In this document: piece by piece, positions 1 through 7,673 of the stretch
How the letters are laid out: every line of letters starts with the position of its first letter
Numbering within the stretch: the stretch's first letter is position 1
NCBI GenBank assembly: GCA_011522825.1
Contig: WTIG01000151.1
Coordinates: 1 to 14,846, forward strand
DNA: 14,846 nucleotides
Direction of reading: 5' to 3'
Source: Puniceicoccaceae bacterium
Lineage (GTDB): Bacteria; Verrucomicrobiota; Verrucomicrobiia; Opitutales; Coraliomargaritaceae
Made by a program: the position numbers and the translations under genes
The notes under the pieces: generated by a model
What the model saw: the letters and a program-made list of their open reading frames with translations, nothing else
What the model was told of the DNA's origin: nothing
Database searches by the model: none

Positions 1-1
1 A

Positions 2-1345
2 ATTACACTCGTCTGTACATTAACATTTCTACCTTTCATTGTAAAAGCTAAGAATGGCAATCCAATGGCGGAGCTGTGGAACAACCCACAATTTCAAAAA
101 GAGTTCACTGCTAGTTATGGTACCCTTGCTGGATACGAGCCAACTCTAAGTGAAGAAGACAAAAGTAGGCTTCGCACCTTAATTAAAACCATCAAAGCGC
201 GACCTAAGCAGGCAATTAAACAACTGTCTGAGCAAATTAAAGAAGATGACAGTGCTGCTTTTGATTTCATCCTAGCCAACCTTTATTTCCAAGAAGGCGA
301 CTTAGTTGCGGCTGAAAAATGTTACTTACAGGCAATTAAAAAATACCCTGCTTTCCGTAGGGCGTACAAAAATCTTGGTTTTGTAAATATCCAAAGTGGT
401 GATTATGTATCTGCGATTAATTCCATTTCTAAATCAATGGAGCTTGGCGACGTCGATGGTCGAGCCTATGGACTTCTTGCTTATAGTTATCTCACTCAAG
501 AAAATTACTATCCAGCAGAAGCAGCCTACCGCCAGGCAATTCTCATGCAACCAGAGGTTGTTGATTGGAAATTAGGTCTTGCCCGTTGTCTCTTAGAAAT
601 GGGCCAATACTCGGATGCAGTTGCTATATTTGAGACTTTAATAACGGATGACCCGAACAATACGGATTACTGGGTATTGCAAAGTAATGCTTATCTTGGT
701 TTAGACGAAAGCTTGAAGGCAGCTCGTAACCTAGAAGTTGTGCAACGTTTGAACAAAGCTGACATCCAAACACTGGGCCTATTAGGTGATATTTACATGA
801 ATAACGAAATGCCTGACCTCGCATTAAATGCTTACCTACTTGCAGCAGAACTTGCTCAAGACGAAGACCTAGACCTACTTATCAAATCAGCAAAAGTACT
901 TACGCTTACCGTAAATTATGAACAAGCAGAAACCATTATCAGAAAAATTAGAAATGATTTCTCTGATAAAATGGATGAGGCTGATGATTTAGAATTACTG
1001 ACTTATGAAGCAAAAATCGCCCGTGCTAAAGGCCAAGATGATTTAGCCGCTTCATTACTTATTCAAATTATTGAACGTGATTTACTTAATGGTGAAGCAA
1101 TCATAGAATTAGCTAAATACTATGCTGATCAAGGGAAACTCTCCGAAGCAATTACACGATTTGAGCAGGCTCAAAAAATCCGAAAATACGAGCGCTCGGC
1201 TTTGGTGGCTCACGCACAAACCTTGGTGAATAATAAAGATTATGATGAAGCATTACCTCTCCTTAACCGAGCACTACGAATTGAGTCGGACAGAAATCTA
1301 AAAGATTATAAAGATCGAGTTGAACGAGCTGCTCAAAAACAGTAA
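2..1345 (+). CDS. Exported TPR-repeat protein, 5' end outside the window
   Basis: The product is a tetratricopeptide-repeat protein, probably a periplasmic or envelope scaffold for protein contacts; its partner is not visible. The frame is open from base 2, with no stop before the first ATG at 65. The 16 residues coded from base 2 (ITLVCTLTFLPFIVKA) look like the hydrophobic core and end of a signal peptide, with a V-K-A cleavage site. I therefore read it as 5'-truncated by the window edge, not starting at 65. Counting from Met at 65, TPR-like 34-residue units run from about residue 65 to 200 and again from about 340 to 410, with weaker units between. Each shows the spaced Leu/Ala/Tyr pattern, for example around ILANLYFQEGDLVAAEKCY. 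It ends 10 bp from the convergent glnS end. The exact function is unknown; secretion is inferred from the partial signal sequence. Confidence 0.82.
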   Translation: MTLVCTLTFLPFIVKAKNGNPMAELWNNPQFQKEFTASYGTLAGYEPTLSEEDKSRLRTLIKTIKARPKQAIKQLSEQIKEDDSAAFDFILANLYFQEGDLVAAEKCYLQAIKKYPAFRRAYKNLGFVNIQSGDYVSAINSISKSMELGDVDGRAYGLLAYSYLTQENYYPAEAAYRQAILMQPEVVDWKLGLARCLLEMGQYSDAVAIFETLITDDPNNTDYWVLQSNAYLGLDESLKAARNLEVVQRLNKADIQTLGLLGDIYMNNEMPDLALNAYLLAAELAQDEDLDLLIKSAKVLTLTVNYEQAETIIRKIRNDFSDKMDEADDLELLTYEAKIARAKGQDDLAASLLIQIIERDLLNGEAIIELAKYYADQGKLSEAITRFEQAQKIRKYERSALVAHAQTLVNNKDYDEALPLLNRALRIESDRNLKDYKDRVERAAQKQ

Positions 1346-1355
1346 TTCTCTTATA

Positions 1356-3017
1356 TTAAAATTTAGCCGAATCTTTCAGCGAAATCGTTTGATTGAAATA
1401 CAAACTATTAGATTCCGCTTCTTTAACTTTATCACGGCAGAAATAGCCTACACGCTCAAACTGGCAAGTCTCACTGAATTTCAACTCCGTCACACTTGGC
1501 TCACAATAGATCGATACCTCACTAGAAGAGTCTTGATTGAAATAATCCGTAAAATGTTTTTCGGAATCAGCCTCTGGTTTTTCTTCGGTAAAGAGTCGTC
1601 CTAAATTTTGCACCTTTGCTTTTATCGCTGAATCAGAATGCAACCAATGAATCACTCCTTTTACTTTTCGATCTTCAGGATTTTTACCCAGTGTATCTAA
1701 ATCGACATGGCATAGTAATTTCACTACTTTACCTGACTCGTCCTTTATCACTGAATCGCAGCGAATAATATAAGCGTTTCTCAAGCGTACTTCCCCATCG
1801 GGCTTAAGGCGAAAAAATTTGCGATTTGCGTCTTCCCTAAAATCACTTTGCTCAATCCATAAATGTTTTCCAAAAGGAATCTTTCGCATTCCAAGTGAAC
1901 TATCCTCAGGGTTGACTGCACCTTCTAATTGTTTTACCTCAGCTTCTTCCCAATTAGTTAGCTCCACTTCCAAGGGATCAAAAATAGCCATTCGTCTAGG
2001 AGCAATACGATTCAAGACATCACGCACTGAGTACTCTAGAAGTGCAATATCGCTGGTTGAGGGAACTTTTGTCACGCCCGCCGTTTTACAAAAGTTTCGT
2101 ATGGCTTCTGCAGGATAGCCTCTACGCCGCATTCCTGCCAGTGTCGGCATGCGAGGATCATCCCAGCCTTCAACAAAATTTCCCTCTACCAGTTCTCGAA
2201 GCTTTCGCTTACTTAAAACTGAATAACTTAAATTCATCCGAGCAAATTCCGTTTGCTTTGAAGGGAAAATACCGAGCTTTTCAATAAACCAATCGTACAA
2301 GGGTCGATGGTCTTCAAATTCTAGCGAACATAAAGAATGCGTAATCCCTTCTAAGGAGTCGCTTTGTCCATGCGTAAAATCATAGCTTGGATAAATAGGC
2401 CATGCATCGCCGACTCGATGATGTGTCATTCGCTTAATACGGTACATTACAGGATCACGCATATTCATGTTAGGATGTGCCATATCAATTTTTGCACGGA
2501 GGACCATTGCCCCGTCCTCAAACTCACCCTTTCGCATACGCTCAAATAAATCTAAGCTCTCTTCAGAAGGACGATCACGATAGTCACATTCTTTTCCTGG
2601 CTCAGTTAAAGTACCGCGATTCAGACGTATCGTTTCTGGATCGGATTCATCAACATACGCATCGCCTGAATTAATTAACTGTATAGCCCAATGATAAAGC
2701 TGTTCGAAATAATCACTCGCAAAGCATAATTTGTCCCATTCATAGCCCAACCATCGTATATCCTCTTGGATCGCCTCTACGAATTCATCACTTTCTTTTT
2801 CTGGGTTTGTGTCGTCAAAGCGTAAGTTACAAAGCCCACCAAATTCTTTAGCAATTTCAAAATTTAAACATATCGCTTTAGCATGACCGATTTGAAGATA
2901 GCCATTTGGTTCAGGGGGAAAACGCGTATGCACACGTCCGTCATGAAGACCGTCTTCAACATTCCCTTGGATCATCTGACGAATAAAATCGACTGGTTTA
3001 TTAGTATCTTCAGACAT
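1356..3017 (-). CDS. glnS: Glutaminyl-tRNA synthetase (GlnRS)
   Basis: This class Ic synthetase charges tRNA(Gln) with glutamine in the cytoplasm. The 553-residue product matches the usual bacterial length (E. coli 554). In order it shows the nucleotide-binding entry (PPEPNGYLQIGH, residues 34-45), LRFDDTNP (65-72), the amino-acid pocket block containing YDFTH (212-216) and SLC (228-230), the KMSKS-type loop VLSKR (267-271), and the C-terminal beta-barrel anticodon domain from about residue 345. Tyr212 and Cys230 match E. coli Tyr211 and Cys229, which supports glutamine rather than glutamate as substrate. The oddity is the signature: the first His of HIGH is Gln (codon CAA). The start is ATG without a Shine-Dalgarno. 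It is last in the gmd-fcl-gltX-glnS run, 31 bp after gltX. The family assignment is very secure. Confidence 0.97.
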   Translation of the reverse strand: MSEDTNKPVDFIRQMIQGNVEDGLHDGRVHTRFPPEPNGYLQIGHAKAICLNFEIAKEFGGLCNLRFDDTNPEKESDEFVEAIQEDIRWLGYEWDKLCFASDYFEQLYHWAIQLINSGDAYVDESDPETIRLNRGTLTEPGKECDYRDRPSEESLDLFERMRKGEFEDGAMVLRAKIDMAHPNMNMRDPVMYRIKRMTHHRVGDAWPIYPSYDFTHGQSDSLEGITHSLCSLEFEDHRPLYDWFIEKLGIFPSKQTEFARMNLSYSVLSKRKLRELVEGNFVEGWDDPRMPTLAGMRRRGYPAEAIRNFCKTAGVTKVPSTSDIALLEYSVRDVLNRIAPRRMAIFDPLEVELTNWEEAEVKQLEGAVNPEDSSLGMRKIPFGKHLWIEQSDFREDANRKFFRLKPDGEVRLRNAYIIRCDSVIKDESGKVVKLLCHVDLDTLGKNPEDRKVKGVIHWLHSDSAIKAKVQNLGRLFTEEKPEADSEKHFTDYFNQDSSSEVSIYCEPSVTELKFSETCQFERVGYFCRDKVKEAESNSLYFNQTISLKDSAKF

Positions 3018-3048
3018 CTTTATATAAATTGTAAATTACTCTTATTCA

Positions 3049-4419
3049 CTAGAGCTTTTCTAAAAAAGATTGCAAGCGAGGAAGCACCCTTACTTTACCC
3101 ATTACTGATAGCATTGGTAATAAATCAGGGCCACCACTTAAGCCACTGGTAGCCATTCGTATCACTGGGAAGTAAGCAAATAATTTACGTTCATTGGCCT
3201 CAGCAATAGTTGTCAATTTTGCTTCTAATTCATCTTTTGAATACACTTCCATGCTTTCAAAGATAGGCATGATTTCGTTAAGCAATACTTTGGGGTCAAC
3301 ACCTTTATGAATTCGTTGCATACCCTTAGCATCAAACTCATAGGTATCTTGGAAAAAATAGTGGATATACCCAAAAAGCGTTTCCAAGGCTTTGATCTTA
3401 GTTTGGCAAAGCTCCAATACTTTAAGTAAGTAAGGTTGTTCTATGGATGCTATATCGATACCATTGGACTCTAAAATTGGTAGGGCATATTGAGCTAGAT
3501 CGCTAATTGCTAACTCTCGAATATACTCTGCATTTAAGGCCGATAATTTTGTTTCATCAAATCGAGCATTCCCCTTATTGACTCCATCAAAATCAAATCG
3601 CTCAATTATAGTTTCGATTGGCATTTTTTCCTGATCATCTTTTGGATTCCAACCAAGCAAACAAATATAATTTCGGACTGCATCCGGCATAAAGGAGCGT
3701 TGCTCATACTCTTCAATTAAGGCCCCTTTATCGCGCTTACTCATTTTGCCTGGCCCAGTCTGCTTTAGAATTAAAGGTATATGTCCAAATACAGGCACTT
3801 TCGCATCCAAAGCTTTAAATAACTCTACATGCTTACTGGTATTCGACAAATGATCCTCTCCACGAATCACATGAGTGATGCCCATCGCAATATCATCCAC
3901 TACGTTCACAAAATGGAAAACCGGCTCACCATTCGAACGCACAATCACAAAATCCCTTTCTTCCGTCCGCTCAACACGACCTCTTACAGCGTCCTCAATA
4001 ATAACCGGAGCATTCTTTACCTTTTCAACTTCTGCTTTATGGAATTCATCGTATTCTGTATAGCGTTCCCCTTCTAAGCGAAACCAAAGCGCCCCATCCT
4101 TTTTATAGACACGACCTTTATCTTTAAGAATTAGCAAATAGTCATCATAAATTGACTGCCTTTCGCTTTGAAAATAGGGTCCATAATCGCCACCGACTTC
4201 TGGTCCTTCGTCCCAATCAAGTCCTAACCAACGCATTCCATCTATAAGCACTTTTAACGCTTCTTCTGTATTACGCTCTTTATCGGTGTCTTCGATTCTT
4301 AGAACAAATTTTCCGCCCGTATGCTTTGCGTAAAGCCAGTTAAATAAGGCGGTGCGAGCACTACCAATATGAAAAAAACCAGTTGGACTGGGAGCAAACC
4401 TTACCCTTACTTCAGACAT
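3049..4419 (-). CDS. gltX: Glutamyl-tRNA synthetase (GluRS)
   Basis: It charges tRNA(Glu) with glutamate. Its product serves both translation and tetrapyrrole synthesis, because HemA, also in this window, uses Glu-tRNA(Glu). The 456 residues carry the HIGH-type signature HIGS (17-20) after RFAPSPTGF, the conserved LRIEDTDKER block (40-49), VIRGEDHLSNT (184-194), and the KMSKR loop (225-229). An alpha-helical anticodon-binding domain follows from about residue 310. The acceptor-binding region around residues 100-125 is short and has none of the Cys ligands of the zinc-binding subdomain seen in E. coli GltX; here the chain reads KGRVYKKDGALWFRL. It starts 19 bp after fcl and precedes glnS by 31 bp, so co-transcription is likely. 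Because glnS is present, this enzyme is expected to discriminate against tRNA(Gln); that is inference. Confidence 0.97.
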   Translation of the reverse strand: MSEVRVRFAPSPTGFFHIGSARTALFNWLYAKHTGGKFVLRIEDTDKERNTEEALKVLIDGMRWLGLDWDEGPEVGGDYGPYFQSERQSIYDDYLLILKDKGRVYKKDGALWFRLEGERYTEYDEFHKAEVEKVKNAPVIIEDAVRGRVERTEERDFVIVRSNGEPVFHFVNVVDDIAMGITHVIRGEDHLSNTSKHVELFKALDAKVPVFGHIPLILKQTGPGKMSKRDKGALIEEYEQRSFMPDAVRNYICLLGWNPKDDQEKMPIETIIERFDFDGVNKGNARFDETKLSALNAEYIRELAISDLAQYALPILESNGIDIASIEQPYLLKVLELCQTKIKALETLFGYIHYFFQDTYEFDAKGMQRIHKGVDPKVLLNEIMPIFESMEVYSKDELEAKLTTIAEANERKLFAYFPVIRMATSGLSGGPDLLPMLSVMGKVRVLPRLQSFLEKL

Positions 4420-4438
4420 AATTTATAAAAACGAATGA

Positions 4439-5386
4439 TTAGACTCTTAAAGATCCTTCTTGATTTTCAATAAGAAAATCTTGGTAAGCTGATGCCACTC
4501 CATCTTCCAAAGAAATCTTTGGCTTCCAGCCTGTATCTTTAATCAAACTGATATCCGTCATTTTTCTCGGTGTTCCATCAGGTTTTGAGGTATCAAAACT
4601 CAAATTGCCTTCATAGCCCACTGTTTTGGCAACAAGTTTAGCCAGTTCACCAATAGAAATCTCTACTCCGCTACCTAAATTCACCCAATCTGGAGGGTCC
4701 TCTAATTTCAACAAATGGATAATCCCTTCGGCAGCATCATCTGAATGCAAAAATTCTCTCAATGGTTTTCCGCTACCCCAAACTGTCACTTCAGTCAGTT
4801 CTTGCTCTTTTGCTTCATGAAAACGACGAATCAATGCGGGTAATACGTGAGAGTTTTCAGGGTGATAATTATCACCTTTTCCATATAAATTTGTCGGCAT
4901 CGCTGAATGAAACAATACACCGTATTGTTGACGATAAAATTGGCAGAGCTTTAGGCCAGCTATTTTAGCAATGGCATAGGCTTCATTTGTAGGTTCAAGA
5001 GGACTGGTCAATAATGAAGATTCTAAAATGGGTTGTTCAGCAAGCTTAGGATAAATACAGGTACTACCTAAAAATAGTAGCCGTTTAACTCCTGCTGTAT
5101 GTGCTTCATGAATTGTATTTTGAGCAATCGCTAAATTCTCATAAATAAATTCAGCTGGATAGGTGCTATTCGCATGAATGCCACCGACTTTAGCCGCAGC
5201 AATCACTGCGTAATCAATAGACTCAGCTTCATAAAATGCACGGACCGCTGATTGATCAGTCAAATCCAGTTCCGAGCGAGTTCGGGTCACGATATTATTG
5301 TAACCCTTTTCTTGAAGAGCCCGTACCACCGCAGAGCCGACCATACCTCGGTGCCCTGCAACGTATATTTTGGACTCAATATTCAT
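4439..5386 (-). CDS. fcl: GDP-L-fucose synthase (GDP-4-keto-6-deoxymannose epimerase/reductase)
   Basis: This is the second enzyme of GDP-L-fucose synthesis. It epimerises GDP-4-keto-6-deoxy-D-mannose at C3 and C5, then reduces it with NADPH, in the cytoplasm. The 315-residue short-chain dehydrogenase fold starts with the Rossmann motif GHRGMVG (11-17). The catalytic triad is Ser108, Tyr137 and Lys141 (YAIAK), and the epimerase acid/base pair Cys110 (GSTCIYP) and His180 (ENSH) is in place, so the enzyme looks intact. The length is typical (E. coli 321). The ATG lies 8 bp downstream of the gmd stop, and gmd makes its substrate. The two form a functional pair whose product would feed fucosylated surface polysaccharide. 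No glycosyltransferase is visible nearby to say which glycan. The symbol wcaG is also used for this gene. Confidence 0.96.
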   Translation of the reverse strand: MNIESKIYVAGHRGMVGSAVVRALQEKGYNNIVTRTRSELDLTDQSAVRAFYEAESIDYAVIAAAKVGGIHANSTYPAEFIYENLAIAQNTIHEAHTAGVKRLLFLGSTCIYPKLAEQPILESSLLTSPLEPTNEAYAIAKIAGLKLCQFYRQQYGVLFHSAMPTNLYGKGDNYHPENSHVLPALIRRFHEAKEQELTEVTVWGSGKPLREFLHSDDAAEGIIHLLKLEDPPDWVNLGSGVEISIGELAKLVAKTVGYEGNLSFDTSKPDGTPRKMTDISLIKDTGWKPKISLEDGVASAYQDFLIENQEGSLRV

Positions 5387-5394
5387 TTAAAGAA

Positions 5395-6411
5395 TTACCC
5401 TTCAGTCGCTGCCTTATAAGCTGCTTCTTTTTTGGCCAACTCTAAATCAGAATCAACCATGATCTTGACTAGGTCTTTAAAGCGTACTTTCGGCTCCCAA
5501 TTAAGCTGTTTTTTAGCCTTGGCTGGATCACCGATCAATAAATCAACTTCGGTTGGGCGTTCGTATCGCTTATCATAATCAACGTATTGTTCCCAATCCA
5601 TATCTAATTGTGCAAATGTTTCTTGAACAAATTCTTTAACTGAATGGGTTTCATTTGTGGCCATGACATAATCATCTCCACTATCTTGCTGCAACATTAG
5701 CCACATCGCTTCAACGTACTCTTTGGCATAGCCCCAGTCACGTTTGGCATCTAAATTACCAAGATACAACTTATCTTGTAGCCCCATTTTAATTCTTGTG
5801 GCTGCACGAGTAATTTTACGGGTTACAAATGTTTCACCGCGTCTTGGAGACTCATGATTAAACAAGATTCCGTTTGTAGCATGTAAATTATAGGATTCAC
5901 GATAGTTGACGGTTAGCCAGTAAGCATAGACCTTTGCACAACCGTAAGGAGAACGTGGATAAAATGGAGTTTTTTCTGTTTGTGGCACTTCTTGAACCAT
6001 TCCAAACATTTCAGAGGAGGATGCCTGATAAAAACGACACTTATTGCTCAAGCCCACCTCACGAATCGCTTCCAAAATTCGTAAAGTACCTAAAGCAGTC
6101 ACATCACCTGTGTATTCTGGAACATCAAATGAAACTCGAACATGACTTTGCGCACCTAAGTGATAAATTTCATCTGGCTGTAATGAATATAGGAGCTTAA
6201 CCATTTGCACACCATCCGCTAAATCACCATAATGCAAAAATAGGCGTTTCCCATTAATGTGCGGGTCTTGGTATAAATGATCGATTCGGCTCGTATTAAA
6301 AGTTGAGGATCTTCGGATAATACCATGTACTTCGTATCCCTTTTCTAATAATAATTCAGCAAGATAAGAGCCATCTTGCCCAGTAATTCCAGTAATCAGT
6401 GCTTTCTTCAT
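5395..6411 (-). CDS. gmd: GDP-mannose 4,6-dehydratase
   Basis: The product converts GDP-D-mannose to GDP-4-keto-6-deoxy-D-mannose, the first step to GDP-L-fucose. Starting at the ATG at 6411 gives 338 residues beginning MKKALITGITGQDGSYLAE, the classic Gmd N-terminus with the NADP-binding GITGQDG at 8-14. The catalytic residues are visible: Ser132 (Thr in many homologues), Glu134 in SSSEMFG, Tyr156 and Lys160 in YGCAK. NESPRRGE-type residues (NHESPRRGE) and RDWGYAKEYVEAMW are also present. An in-frame TTG at 6456 would add 15 hydrophobic residues; I reject it because it lacks family support. It is the first gene of the - strand cluster and is followed at 8 bp by fcl. The promoter should lie in the 129-bp divergent gap shared with hemH. 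Confidence 0.96.
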   Translation of the reverse strand: MKKALITGITGQDGSYLAELLLEKGYEVHGIIRRSSTFNTSRIDHLYQDPHINGKRLFLHYGDLADGVQMVKLLYSLQPDEIYHLGAQSHVRVSFDVPEYTGDVTALGTLRILEAIREVGLSNKCRFYQASSSEMFGMVQEVPQTEKTPFYPRSPYGCAKVYAYWLTVNYRESYNLHATNGILFNHESPRRGETFVTRKITRAATRIKMGLQDKLYLGNLDAKRDWGYAKEYVEAMWLMLQQDSGDDYVMATNETHSVKEFVQETFAQLDMDWEQYVDYDKRYERPTEVDLLIGDPAKAKKQLNWEPKVRFKDLVKIMVDSDLELAKKEAAYKAATEG

Positions 6412-6540
6412 AGTTTGAGTAAAAAATAATACAGAGAAGAAAACTGTAGCCTTCAAGCTTCAAATTAACGCTTTTCAGTAAGTTTTTAGCTGACTTATGA
6501 TATATTATTATTGGACTAAAAAAACTTAAGCAATCCAACT
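6412..6540. promoter_or_regulatory. Divergent intergenic region between gmd and hemH
   Basis: This AT-rich 129-bp gap must hold the start signals for the - strand gmd cluster and the + strand hem genes. Toward hemH there is an extended -10 element (see the separate entry). Toward gmd, reading the - strand, only weak matches are seen: TTGCTT followed at 18 bp by AATAAT, and a TATTAT closer to the gene with TTGAAG 19 bp ahead. I see no clear inverted repeat to serve as an operator and no recognisable riboswitch. Confidence 0.45.
6498..6506 (+). promoter_or_regulatory. Candidate extended -10 promoter for hemH
   Basis: The sequence TGATATATT fits the extended -10 pattern TGnTATAAT with one mismatch, 34 bp before the hemH ATG. 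No good -35 box lies at the normal distance, which extended -10 promoters can tolerate. A transcription start near 6513 would leave a leader of about 28 bases. This is a sequence match only; in such AT-rich DNA, chance matches are common. Confidence 0.35.
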
Positions 6541-7626
6541 ATGTCAAAACAAGGTGTCATACTACTCAATCTGGGTTCTCCAGATTCAACTTCAACGCCA
6601 GATGTTCGTAACTATCTGAGAGAATTTTTAATGGATGGTCGTGTCTTAGATATTCCTTTTCTTTTAAGATGGCTGATTGTTCATTGCTTCATTTTACCAC
6701 GTCGCCCACAACAGTCCGCTGAAGCTTACCAAAGTATATGGACGGATAATGGTTCTCCACTTATTGAAACTTCATTTAAACAACAAAAAGCGCTTCAAGA
6801 AAAACTCGATATTCCAGTCGCACTTGGAATGCGCTACGGAAACCCATCAACCGAAGCAGCTATTGATGAACTGATTAATAAAGGAGTCGATGACTTATTC
6901 ATCATACCACTGTATCCACATTATGCGATGTCAAGTTACGAGACGGCTGTTGTTTACTTGAACAGAATTCTTAAAAAGAAAAAGGTGTCCATGCGGACAC
7001 GCCTACTCCCTCCCTTTTATAAAGATGAAGCTTACATTTCGGCGCTGGTAGAGAGTGCGAAACCCTACCTTGAAAACTCGGATTATGATCGCCTAATCTT
7101 TTCTTTTCACGGAATCCCCGAAAGACATATTTTAAAAAGTGATCCATCAAAGTCCCATTGCTTTAAATCGGACGACTGTTGCCAAAATTGTAACGCTGCA
7201 CACGCTACTTGCTATCGCCACCAATGCACACAAACCGTACAATCTTTTGTTAATCAATTAGGGCTACCAAAAGAAAAGTATTTTCTATCGTTTCAATCTA
7301 GACTGGGCCGAGACCCTTGGCTTCAACCCTATACAGATAAAACTATAGAAAAACATGCGGAAGAGGGCTATAAGAAGATTAAGGTTATTTGCCCTGCGTT
7401 CACGACCGATTGCTTAGAAACCTTAGAAGAAATCGCAATGGAAGGTAAAGAAATCTTCGAAGAGGCAGGCGGGGAACATTTTGAACACATCCCATGCCTA
7501 AATGAAAATGAAAACTTTATTGAGTTTCTAGCTGGCAAAGTTCACGCATGGCAAAATGGAGCTTATGATGGTGTCGATACACAAGACCCTGTGGTTATAG
7601 GCACGCAATCTTTCTCAAAAATTTAA
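6541..7626 (+). CDS. hemH: Ferrochelatase
   Basis: Ferrochelatase inserts ferrous iron into a porphyrin macrocycle, the metal-insertion step of heme synthesis. The 361-residue product opens with the family hallmark GVILLNLGSPDS (5-16). The catalytic His190 sits in FSFHGIPERH and the conserved Glu293 in DCLETLEE. PLYPHYAMSSYE (123-134) forms part of the porphyrin pocket. The unusual part is the stretch right after the catalytic His, with six cysteines at 207, 213, 214, 217, 224 and 229. Some microbial ferrochelatases bind a [2Fe-2S] cluster, so these may be ligands; that is inference. It is first in a run with the HemX-like gene (47-bp gap) and hemA, and is probably co-transcribed with them. 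No Shine-Dalgarno precedes the ATG. Confidence 0.96.
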   Translation: MSKQGVILLNLGSPDSTSTPDVRNYLREFLMDGRVLDIPFLLRWLIVHCFILPRRPQQSAEAYQSIWTDNGSPLIETSFKQQKALQEKLDIPVALGMRYGNPSTEAAIDELINKGVDDLFIIPLYPHYAMSSYETAVVYLNRILKKKKVSMRTRLLPPFYKDEAYISALVESAKPYLENSDYDRLIFSFHGIPERHILKSDPSKSHCFKSDDCCQNCNAAHATCYRHQCTQTVQSFVNQLGLPKEKYFLSFQSRLGRDPWLQPYTDKTIEKHAEEGYKKIKVICPAFTTDCLETLEEIAMEGKEIFEEAGGEHFEHIPCLNENENFIEFLAGKVHAWQNGAYDGVDTQDPVVIGTQSFSKI

Positions 7627-7673
7627 TCACTTTTTTATTTTATCCTGCGAAACAATTCGCTAAGTAATAAACT

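Noticed and set aside
1346..1355. Bidirectional terminator between the TPR gene and glnS
   Set aside because: The gap is only 10 bp and I could find no stem with a T-run on either side.
1320..3152. Several open frames of 60-100 codons on the + strand across glnS
   Set aside because: They lie antisense to a strongly conserved synthetase gene, resemble no family I know, and overlap one another.
3829..6200. Open frames of 60-90 codons on the + strand across gltX, fcl and gmd
   Set aside because: They are antisense shadows of conserved genes with no plausible domain or start context.
6412..6456. In-frame TTG start giving gmd 15 extra hydrophobic residues
   Set aside because: The classic Gmd N-terminus begins exactly at the ATG at 6411, and the cytoplasmic enzyme needs no hydrophobic leader.
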